NCBI GenBank assembly: GCA_027886175.1
Contig: JAJNNQ010000040.1
Coordinates: forward strand, 27,238,001-27,302,000
Direction: 5' to 3'
DNA length: 64,000 bases
From: Phylloscopus collybita
Taxonomy: Eukaryota > Chordata > Aves > Passeriformes > Phylloscopidae
Part shown: positions 13,210-22,668 of the stretch, piece by piece
Numbering within the stretch: the stretch's first letter is position 1
Layout: each line of letters opens with the position of its first letter
Translations under genes and position numbers: made by a program
Notes under the pieces: generated by a model
Database searches by the model: none
Told to the model about the DNA's origin: nothing
The model's input: the letters and a program-made list of their open reading frames with translations, nothing else

Positions 13210-13379
13210 TTATAGGGCTGCTTCATAAATTAATTGTCTAAACCTTTTTCTGTCCTTTGCTGGGAATGTCAATGAAATGGTTTCAAGCTTTTTTTCTGTC
13301 TTCCTTTTTCTGAGCAAACTTTTGCAGTTTCCAGTATAAACAGACTGAACATCTTCACTGATTTGAATCACTGATGCTT
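13210..13379 (-). CDS. Candidate terminal coding exon, unknown protein
   Basis: On the minus strand the acceptor tactgttgtctatcacag is followed by two bases, 55 open codons and a TAA stop at 13210-13212. The translation has a balanced composition with a basic middle (LLRKRKTEKKLE) and ends RKRFRQLIYEAAL. The first two bases complete a split codon, so the exon needs an upstream exon ending one base into a codon, which is the phase left by the candidate exon at 61179-61343. I recognise no domain. It could instead be a chance frame, since a good acceptor plus about 56 open codons is not rare in AT-rich intron. The call rests on splice signal, phase and composition only. Confidence 0.25.
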
Positions 13380-13474
13380 CTGTGATAGACAACAGTAGGT
13401 ATTTGACAAAGTAAATGCAAAATTTAGCAAATAAAATTCAGAAAATAAATATGCTACTGAATTGTCGACTCCTA

Positions 13475-13523
13475 TGGACAACATGTCTGAGGTGATAACT
13501 TATTACCGCGGACATGTTGTCCA
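13475..13523. repeat. 49-bp near-perfect palindrome
   Basis: The outer arms tggacaacatgtc (13475-13487) and gacatgttgtcca (13511-13523) are perfectly complementary over 13 bp. The inner sequence continues pairing to a single central base at 13499, giving 21 Watson-Crick pairs of 24. The three exceptions are T/G at 13488/13510, A/G at 13490/13508 and G/T at 13494/13504. There is essentially no loop, which argues against a microRNA precursor. Weak extension (gaattg to the left, caatttc to the right) suggests a longer decayed inverted repeat. Confidence 0.9.
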
Positions 13524-14797
13524 ACCTCTTGGAGCAATTTCTTAAAAAACATCTGATCTGGTAACTGGCAACATCAAATATCTTAGAATATCTTATCCTG
13601 GGGCTCACATAACAAACAGGGGCAATCAGAGACATGCATCTCTGTAGTAGGGTGTACTGTACAAGCCAAGCCAAAAGCAAGACACAGTCAGTACTCATCA
13701 AACATTCGGATGCCTTACTACAATTTTAAAAAGGTCAGCAAAACACCTGTGAGATTAATTTGGATATCAACTGGGTACCAGAATGATCATGCCCCAAACA
13801 ACTGTGCTTGAAGCACTAGACAGGAGGTGTTGGTCTGTAGCCAAGAAGTGTGAAACAAATGTTGACTTTCTTAAAATGTCAATAATAAACTCTCTCCAAT
13901 TTCAAGAAAAAACAGTTTCACCTCTAGCTCATTCATAGCTCTGGCAAGAACATCTTGTTCAAAATTTAAGTAATGACGTCTCCAAGTTCCTAGTCACAAT
14001 CATAAACAAATATAACAACAATTTCTAATCTTTGTATATTTGCTTTTGCTTTGTAAATGCCAAGAGCCAAATGTTTAATATAATCTAATTAGATTTGGTA
14101 TAGTAAAAAAAAAATCTTGATTAAAATTAGGGCATTTCCAGTACTGTTATCTTTATTAATTAGAACCTACTATTATATGCATATTTTTAAAAAATATAAA
14201 TTCATGTGTAACATACAGAACTTAGGCAATAGGAATAAAATAGGTTATATATTGTCCTAAAGACTTATGAATAATGGAAAAATAATATGTTTGTGTATAA
14301 TGATCTCCCTAAAAATAAGACTTACATGCAGTGTCCAGAAACTTCACATAAACTTATCATAAGGTTTTAAAGTGTAATTTCAATCATATTTTAACTGGAT
14401 TTTTTGCTTCAGTGATGACGGACAAAAATGCAACTCCTTGTTCTTACCCCCTTTCAACAGAAAACACTTTCACAACAGCAATAATGTGTAACTTCAATTT
14501 GTCATAAATATTTTTGTCTCTTGAGTTTTACAGTTTGAAAACAGAAGAGTGTTAAAAAATTAGTCCTGCTCATTTCAAAATGATGAATGAGTTCCAACAT
14601 AGAGAAAACTTGTTATAACAAGTTTTGTGATCGAGATGGATTAAAGTTATATCTGCAACTGTGATTTTATTTGCATCCAAAACTAAGTTCTGAGCTTTTG
14701 TCTGCTCTGTATCAATCTTCACAGCTAACCAATTTAGTCATCTCAAATAGTTTGACAGTCCTTCTGAAGTAGAAAATAGATATAAGATTTTATATTT
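13524..14797. other. Unassigned AT-rich DNA
   Basis: No feature was recognised. The sequence is very AT-rich between about 14030 and 14600. Confidence 0.6.
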
Positions 14798-15240
14798 TAG
14801 AATCAAAATATCATAGAATGGTTTGAGTTGGAAGGGACCTTAAAGATCATCCAATTCCAACAACCTGCCTTGGGCAGAGGTAACTTACACCAGACCTGAT
14901 TGCGCAGAGCCCCATCCAGCCTGGTCTTGAGCACTGCCAGGGATGGAGCATCCACAATTTCTCTGGGCAACTCCTTCCAGTGCCTTACCATTCTCATAGT
15001 AAGGATTTTCTTCCTAATACCTAATATAAACCTACTTTCTTTCAGCTTGAAGCCATTGTCCCTTGTCCTGTCACTACATGGCCTTGTCAAGAGTACCTCT
15101 CCATCTTTCTTGTAGACTTCCTTCAGGTACTGGAAGTCCACAATTAGGTCATCCCAAAGCCTTCTCTTCTCCAGGCTGAACAATCCATTAAATGAATTCC
15201 CTTAGCCTTTCCTAAGAGGTGCTCCAGCCTCTCCTATGAT
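14798..15240 (-). mobile_element. CR1 LINE, truncated 3' end
   Basis: The plus strand begins with atcatagaatggtttgagtt and ggaagggaccttaaagatca, the reverse complement of the avian CR1 tail. It proceeds through catccagcctggtcttgagc, ggatggagcatccacaattt and ctctggg to cttctcttctccaggctgaa, so the element lies on the minus strand and is 5'-truncated at about 15240. A minus-strand frame at 14803-15183 keeps the C-terminal end of the CR1 ORF2 reverse-transcriptase protein: FSLEKRRLWDDLI, then a DRTRDNG segment, then HWKELPREIVDAPSL and LKTRLDGAL. The 5'-truncated length is usual for CR1 and the copy is non-autonomous. Confidence 0.95.
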
Positions 15241-18200
15241 GGAGAGGCTTCATTAGGTGGGAATAAAATCATATAAAGACATAATTTTTGATATACCTTG
15301 TAAGTAAAAGACTACAAAATACCGACTATGGTGCTACCGCTACGCCCAGGAGAAGTCACAGTGCTTTCACAGTTCCAGTGTTATGTCTTATAAGAGATAT
15401 ACCAATCATGAAAGTACCCCTGTAAAGAATAACACTGCTGGTAGAGACAACTAATAACCCTTTAATTGAGCCCTATGGGCAATTAAACAAACGAATAATT
15501 GTTCTATGGTATCACAGATTAGACCTTTTGTATAGATTTATTATTACTTCTAGTCCCAGCCTCACAGCCATCACGTTTCCAGTAAATCCCTCCTGACATT
15601 CACAAACCTGAGACAATTTAATTCAAAAATAGAATGTTTCAGTAGCCAAAGGGAAAACCAGCTAGTGAGTTTTCCTTTTTTCAGATATCTCAAGTACGCT
15701 TTCTCCATTTTAAAATCTAACTTTGTTTATAATTTTACACATCTTTGAGACTGGCAGGACTAAAGTTATTTTTTAATATAACATTGTAGAGTCTATTATA
15801 ATAAAACAGCGCATTATTTTCACAATTGAAAGCAAAATATCATTCATCTGTAGCGTAATATTTCCTCAATTCTATCATGCTTATCAGTGCCACACACCCT
15901 GATAAAGAGTCTGATACTCCAAGACACCCAAATTCTTTGATTAACACTTAATTTTAAGCATGGATAGCTCTCTGTAAATCAGCAACTTACAGGATTGCTC
16001 TTCAGATGAGTTCATCTCATGTTACTGTGAAGAAAGTTTCTGTATTTTACCTAGCTGCCTCAAGACTGTTAAAGAAAGGGTTACTGAAAAGACCTCACAT
16101 TTCGTATCTGGTTCTTTGCTAAGAAAACACCACTCAGTGGTAGAGATTATATGGGTTAGAGCAACCCAGGACAGATTTGCATTTTGTACTTTCAGTGTTC
16201 CCTGACAGTGAAGACAAATGAAAGAAGACAAACAGTGTCCAGCACTTGCTTCCTTGAGTCTGTGTAGCCATGACTCTGGACACAGTGAGTGCTCAGGTTT
16301 GCCCAGGCACTGAAGCAATTGTGGACCTGCAGCCAGAAACTTTGAGAGTCAACAGGTAGAACTCACCCCAAGACTGACGAGAGACGAGGTAAAGTCTCTT
16401 CATGGGCAACTGCCTGGGTCAGCAAGCCCGTGGCACAGACAGCCTCAACAGCTGCCTGTTCAGCTCATCCCTTATTTGCCCTGTGAGCCTCTGACAACCC
16501 TGAGACAGGGTGCCAGTCGTCATCTGAGAGAAACCAGAGGTGTCAGAGGTCCCCAGCAGGGCTAGCAAATAACCCCAGGAGGCCATGTCTCTGTTTTCTT
16601 CAGCTACCTCAGTGGAATGGAAGCACTTCTGTTTTGTAAATATTGAGTTTTTAGGATCCTTTATGTGACTCTTTTTCCCGTTGTTCATAATATACACATC
16701 AAAAGGCATTGTTGCAGTCCCTGGACAATGAAGTTATCAGTGAGGGGTCATTGACTAAGAAGAGCTTTAAAAGAGTAACTTGTGCTCAGTGAGGCTATCT
16801 CAGTACTTAGTCACTCTTAATTATCCTTAATTGCTCAGCATTGCTCATGGAAGAAGTCACAGAGGGAGACAGGGCTACGGCAACTTTTGTGACTGACAGA
16901 AGAGCATGCTGTGATCAGTGCTGGCAGAGGACAGAAACCTATGGGAAGACATGAGAGGTACAGTGAGCAGCAGAAAATTTATCCAGGCAAAACAAGAAGT
17001 TGTGTCATATCCATTCTACAAGTTTATAAAGGTATTTGTTTACTCTGTAATATCGTCTCTAAGGACGGTAAATTAGGGCAATAAGGTATTGTCACTGTCT
17101 GATAATATCAAGCATTAAAAATGCCAGTTTACACAAAAGCACACAAATCTGAGATTTCAATGTAATAAACACTTATAGCACAGACAGCCTTATGCAACAT
17201 GCAAATAAGGGCTCTTTAATTTCCTTTGAATACTCTGAACTTTTGACAAAAGTCAAACTAATAATGGCTAAATATTACTTATGATCACTACTGGTGTATG
17301 ATATTCTCTTTTATATAAGTGTATCATACAGTCATTATTTTGACAAAATTCCTCTTTAGAAACAATGAATCTCTTACATAAAGAAGGGGAAAGTGCGCAT
17401 CCTATAGAAGTAATTGCTTTATATAACTTGCTGCTGATTAAATATTTACTTTGTTCTCTGAAAGCCCAGTTCATTGTAACTTTGAAAAATAAAAGCCACA
17501 ACCAGTTTTTCTGGTTGAAGAATTTTGTTTTGTGTGTAAATAAAATTAAATTATGCCAATAAATTTGACACTGCAATTTGCTGGGGAGAACTATGTAGTC
17601 AACTATAACAGAGCAGAAAAGTATTGCTCTGGGAAAGGATAAGTTTTATGAGAGGCTTATCAGGGATGGTGGAGCACTAGGTTAGCTGATGAAATATGTG
17701 GATGATCATAATATACAAGCTGAGGTCTGTACGATGCTGATTTAGCCCTCTACTTATTCATTTAGGTTTATTATGTGTGAATTTGTGACACTACAGAGCT
17801 GAGGGACCCCTAAAAGCCTGCCAGAATTACCTGTGAGAGAAGTGAAACTCAAAGTGAAAGTAATATATCACCACTTTATTTTCTGGGTTTTGGGATGATA
17901 ACACTATTACTGTTTTAAAAATTAATATGCCCAACATACATGGGTTGGCACTGAGACCTACAGGGTTGGGACAGCCCATATCTTTCCCATGAAATGTCCT
18001 TTCCCTCCAGAAAAGTGCAGTCCCCTTTAGCCTCCAACCTTGGACCAGACTGACATCCAGATTGCTCCAGGGACAGACAGGGGGACAGTTTGTCAATAGA
18101 GATTATTGATTTTTACAGCCCAAGAAATGTTCACTGGCAATGCTAATGTAGATATATCTAGAATTACTGGACAAACTATTCCTGGAACACTAATTTTCAA

Positions 18201-20968
18201 AGCACTTAAAACTGATAGAGTAAATAGGGTAGTTCATTAAATGTTCTACTACTTTAACTTGCATCAAATTTTGTAAATTGAGATTTGTCAAAGTCACTTC
18301 TTGCTTCTTCCTCAGAAATTTGAGATTCTCTTTGTCCCTTTGTTGCCACAACCTTTTGCATCAACTATTTTTTTTGTTTGTTTGTTTAAATTTTCCCATT
18401 TCTAGTGGTCCTTCAAGAGTCTAGGAGAAAAGAGCCAGTGCAGGCAAAGCTAGAGAAAGCAGTATGGAAACAGCATATATACCTTCATAGATCAGATATC
18501 CAAAATAGGCCTAACTTAAAGTTTTATTTCTATTCTTTTCTCAAGGATATCTTTAGATATTTCAAAACATGGAAACTTTAGAGCCAAATGCAGTCAAGGG
18601 CACTTCATATGGATATAGTCCTGGTATATCCCTCCTTTCCTCTTGTCTCCAGAGGCAAGAAATAAAAAGCAGATTATTTATCTGTTTAGGTCTGAGACTG
18701 TTTCCCATCTATTGCTTAACTGTTTTTGATTTTCCTGTGCGTTTTGTGACAAAAACAAATCATTAGTGGGATATTCATTTTTGATGGATCTCATGAAGAA
18801 GGTTTGTCAGTCTGGTAGAAGTTATTGCTATATTTACCATGTAAATGACAAAACTGCACAAAATTCCTAGTTAAAAAAAAAACTTTAATAATTGCCATTA
18901 GCATGCCATGATGTATAAATGAGTAAATAATGTCTGCAAAAAGAGAAACTTGCTTAACAACTTCAGCTTGGTTTGCAGTACTTTTTTGTTGTTGTTCATA
19001 TAAGACAAACACAATTTTGGACAGTCTTCTCTACAGGAACAAAGTGAAGCCAAGGCTTTTGTAATGCAGCAAATATTAAGAAGACAAAAGAATAAGGGAA
19101 AACTTGAGGCTGCAATTTAACTGAGTCAAAAGATTAGCTTTGTTTTTGTTATTTTTTTAAATAAGCATGTTGTATCCATTTATGTTTAGATCAGCTTAAA
19201 GCACCACAAACACTTATGCTAATAGATTAATTCAGGACAAGATGACTTTTCTAACTTTCCTGATGACTTTCAGGGCTGAGCCCACCATGAAATAATTGAA
19301 AAGCAGTACTTGAGTTGGTAGTATATGAGTATAATCAACAGCTCTTGTGAAAATGCTTTTTCCATCAGCAGGCTTTGCAGGAGGATTTATGACAGGGTAA
19401 ACTATAAGAACTATGTGAAACTCATATTTGCTGATTAGCATGCAGCTTCTCCTTAGATTCCATAAGGCTGGTTTGCTTGGGGAGCAACCTCAGCAAAAAA
19501 TTGGCAGCAGGTTCCCAGGGGAGCAGATCCCAAATACTGAAATGAGCACCGTTTGTACCCTATTTCATGAACCAAAGTTGATTCTTTATGTATTTTATGT
19601 CAAGCCAAATGGTCTTGGCAACAACTCTGTTGCTGTGTGGTTTTGGATTTCTTTATCCACAAATACTTGAATTTTGTATGGATAGAAAACAGTCTACCAT
19701 AGTCATGAGATTTTTCTAAAGAGGCAAATTACTTTCTTCGCTATAACTTTCTGCACTCTTTTATTCATCATGAGAAATGTAAGTCACAAAGCATCACAGC
19801 TTCATTCCAGTTACAATATAATTTTCTTCAGATTTGAGCTTAATTATTATTTTCATAGTTACAGGAAAAGCAGTGCTCAGTAAATCTCATTTGAGAATGA
19901 AGAAAAACCCTACAAACCTAATTCAGGGGCTATGTGCCATTTTTAAGTGATATATGACAACATCTTTTATCTTGCAGTGCTGGCCTTAGCGCACAAGGCG
20001 ACTGTTGCATGCCATGGTTGCTTTAGTCTGCTGGTTGATGAACAAATTCATATGAGCAGCCATGCAGGTAAATTGTTACAATCTGTCTTTCTGGTTTTGG
20101 GGGGATTAAAGGATGTGAAAGCCCTGAGCCACCTAGTTCACCTTTCATTCACTTGGGGAAAGATGATTTATAAGGCGTGTGTGCAAATGGTATGTCTTCT
20201 GTCCCCTGGCTTCCACTAAGACATGGACTTTAAAAAATGACCAAATAATAAGCTATGAAAAGGACCTATAATGACAGCACATTACTTCCAAGCTGACTGT
20301 TTTTTTTTGCAGTAAATAAAGGTAGCCTATGTAGCTGTATCTTTTCATGAGTTTCCAGAAAGCCAGTGACTGGAAAGCAAATTGACTGAGCTCCTCTAAT
20401 GGACTGCAGCAGTTAGAGTAAGGAGGCAATGGTAGATGTGGGATTTTGAGAGCTTACAGTAAATTTCAAGCTCAACGCATCAAGAAGAGACTGCTGTATC
20501 TGAGCTGTCCTTTCCCTGAACCTATTCATCGAGGTAGTACACTACCCATTAGTCAGACTTTTACCAAGAGAGAACATCATTTCAACAGCAAAGATACCTT
20601 CTTTGGTAACAGGTCTACAATCCTCTAAGGCAGCCAAATGGTGATTTTGCCAAATAGCTTTCACTCAGATTTTTAAAATTTTGAAACAGAGAGAAGAATA
20701 ACTCCAATAATTTTTAGCAGTGGAAGCTGAAGAGAGGCTGTTCAGGCAGTTACTTAATAAGGTAGATATAAGATTTACTTTCAAAAAAACCAAAAGATCG
20801 TCTTTCTGTAATTTGCAAGGGCTGTCTTTTAAGGGAAAGAGGAGTTCCAGCTCACTCAGCTTCACCATACAAGTAGATGATAGATGATGGGTGAACAAGG
20901 TATTCCTGAGGACATGCTCCCTTTCTAGCATTCTGCAAAAGAACATACTTAACTGCGGTAGCAACATT
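15241..20968. other. Unassigned intron-like DNA
   Basis: No complete gene was recognised. A patch at 16350-16710 is less AT-rich and has a 96-codon minus frame without recognisable motifs. On the minus strand 17831-17909 is a 79-nt exon-like patch between tttttaaaacag and cacag/gtaatt, open as NPENKVVIYYFHFEFHF, but its acceptor is weak. A T/G microsatellite is at 18368-18387. Confidence 0.5.
19978..20067 (+). other. Exon-like segment (90 nt), coding status unknown
   Basis: It is preceded by the strong acceptor catcttttatcttgcag and followed by the donor catgcag/gtaaat. One frame is open across all 30 codons and contains HKATVACHGCFSLLVDEQ. The length is a multiple of three. No family was recognised. 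Chance pairing of splice-like signals is expected several times in 64 kb, so confidence is low. Confidence 0.2.
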
Positions 20969-20997
20969 AGGAGGAGGAGGAGGAGGAGGAGGTGGAG
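20969..20997. repeat. (GGA)n microsatellite
   Basis: About nine GGA/GGT units are seen in a run at 20969-20997. Confidence 0.85.
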
Positions 20998-21000
20998 TTT

Positions 21001-21267
21001 GGGGATAGTGGGTGCTGGATCCCTAGATCTCGTGGAAAAAAGTTTTATCTATTGAAAGCACACTCAGACAACATCAAAAGAGAAGAAACAGATAAAATCT
21101 ATTTAGATGACACAATCTAAATCTGAAAATAAAATAAAAAGCAAACCTCAGAATTCAATGTCTGAAGATCCTGGGAGAAAACCAAGAGGGACCTGATTAC
21201 AGTGCTGGTGTGGTAGAATAAAACAGCGTTGATACAGCTTAGCCCTAACCTGGCAATTCTTCTGGGA
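21001..21267. other. Unassigned DNA
   Basis: Nothing was recognised between the GGA repeat and the C/A tract. Confidence 0.6.
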
Positions 21268-21480
21268 AACCAAACAAACAAACAAACAAAGCCACAAAAA
21301 CCAAAACAAACAAAAAACACAAACAAATAAAACCACAAAAAACCCCACCACCAACTAACCACAAACAAAAGTAAAGTCAACCAAACAAAAGTAAAGTAAA
21401 CCAACAACTAACCACAACCACCAAAGAAAAAAAAAAAAAAACCAAAAAACTAAAAAAAAAACCACTACAAAACTGACAAA
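21268..21480. repeat. C/A-rich low-complexity tract
   Basis: About 210 bases consist of A runs broken by C or CC (CAAA, CCAAAA, CCACAAAA). It is the reverse complement of the T/G tract class found elsewhere in the window. The minus-strand frames rich in F, V, L and W are composition artefacts. Confidence 0.9.
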
Positions 21481-21497
21481 ACAACCCCTCAAACACT

Positions 21498-21531
21498 CCC
21501 CCCTGCCCCCCCCACCCCCCCCCCCCCCCCC
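21498..21531 (-). repeat. C-run, G-quadruplex-capable on the minus strand
   Basis: Three C runs of 6 (21498-21503), 8 (21506-21513) and 17 (21515-21531) bases are separated by TG and A. The minus strand therefore has G tracts long enough to form a G-quadruplex. Runs this long are also prone to sequencing and assembly error. Confidence 0.8.
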
Positions 21532-22170
21532 AATTAAAAATATTTCTAGTCCATTATTTCCCAGGATCAGTGGAGTATCTTTTGTTCCCTCAAAAGTGCT
21601 CATTCCATTTGGGAGTATTGGATGATGAAGATAAACTTGTGTGCTCCTGTAGCTCTTGTCAGGGGTCATGCAGTGTTCTGTGCAAACAGAGTGAGATACA
21701 GTCTCTGCCTTCAGGGGTTTGCCTGATCTTTAAAGGTGAAGTGTGGAGATTTGGGTTAACAAACAAATAAAAGGAAGAGGAAATACTGAAGGATGATGGC
21801 AGCACAGGAGAATTCATGTGCCAGGAAGGTAAAACTGGTAACATCTACTATGTCTGTAAAATCAGAAAGAACCATGACATACACCTGTTTTGTCTTCTAT
21901 CTTCACAAATGCCACTTCTCTCTGTTCCTACACCATAAGAAAATATTTTTTCTTGCTGTATTAATCACTGTTGCTGTGGAGGCTGTTAAGGCAGACAGTG
22001 TTAATACAAACACACTCCCCTGGAGAGAAGCCAGACGATAATCTAAACACGCCCCCTTAGAAAGGGAGTGGTTAGGCCAGACAGAATATAAACACAACCC
22101 CCTAAAGGAGAAACCCTGGCAAACAGCTCTCTGTGTTATGGTGAAGAAATGTGTTAATCGGTTATTCCCC

Positions 22171-22300
22171 ATTGGTTCTTTTTTATCCCAGCTGATTGGT
22201 CTGTTTTGGATCCTTCCCCTGATTAGTCCCTTTTGGAATTCCCAATTCCTTTCCCCATTGGCCCAGTTGTGAAACCCCGCCCCTGGCTACCCTATATAAT
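22171..22300 (+). promoter_or_regulatory. LTR U3 promoter: CCAAT, GC and TATA boxes
   Basis: Inverted CCAAT motifs (attgg) lie at 22171-22175, 22195-22199 and 22257-22261, with a degenerate gattag at about 22220. A GC box ccccgcccc is at 22275-22283 and tatataat at 22293-22300. The spacing suits a cap site near 22320-22330. The elements are seen; activity today is unknown. Confidence 0.7.
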
Positions 22301-22442
22301 CCCACTTGCTTTGGGCTTTCTGCTCTGGACCCCTGGAATAGAGAAGTCCTCCTGGAGATTGGAAAGCTCCTGTCCCGCTGCTTTTACTCCTGCGTTGCCT
22401 GGGGCTTGCAAATATGGCTCTGCTGCTCAGGCAGCTCCTCCG

Positions 22443-22580
22443 AGAGCAAAGCACTCTGCACTTGAGGGTGCACTAGAGAGCCAATCACTTTGCACTTGAC
22501 AGTGCACCAAAGAGGGAAATCACTTTGCACCTAAGGGTGCACAAAGAGCTGCATCACTCTGTGCCTGAGAGTGCCTGTGC
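22443..22580 (+). repeat. Four tandem ~34-bp repeats inside the LTR
   Basis: Four imperfect units start at about 22443, 22476, 22511 and 22545. The shared core is atcactttgcacttgagggt followed by gcac. Each unit contains a short dyad, tgcac...gtgca or its decayed form. The array lies downstream of the TATA box, so it would be in R/U5 and the transcript leader. Confidence 0.8.
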
Positions 22581-22668
22581 CTTCGTTGATGTAGGTGTCT
22601 TTCTAAAGACCTTTCTAGTGAGGAAGGTCATGGCACCTTCACCACCGGACCAGACTGCGACATGTTGC

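Larger units (their letters stand above)
21969..22668 (+). mobile_element. ERVK-like solo LTR, 688 bp, perfect 6-bp TSD
   Basis: The LTR runs 21975-22662, starting TGTGGAGGCTG and ending CTGCGACA. It is flanked by the identical duplication tgttgc at 21969-21974 and 22663-22668. TG...CA ends plus a 6-bp duplication place it with class II (ERVK-type) elements. U3 has three inverted CCAAT boxes (attgg at 22171, 22195 and 22257), a GC box ccccgcccc (22275-22283) and a TATA box tatataat (22293-22300), a classic polymerase II promoter in plus orientation. An array of about 34-bp repeats follows at 22443-22580. No gag, pol or env is adjacent, so it is a solo LTR. Open frames at 21793-22041 and 22233-22499 cross or lie in it and are not genes. 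Confidence 0.9.

Noticed and set aside
13475..13523. Palindrome as a microRNA precursor or p53 response element
   Set aside because: There is no terminal loop for a microRNA hairpin, and the acatgt-containing half-sites have mismatches and a 23-base gap.
21793..22499. Frames of 82 and 88 codons as host or retroviral genes
   Set aside because: The first crosses the LTR edge and the second is within the LTR, where no protein is encoded in this element class.
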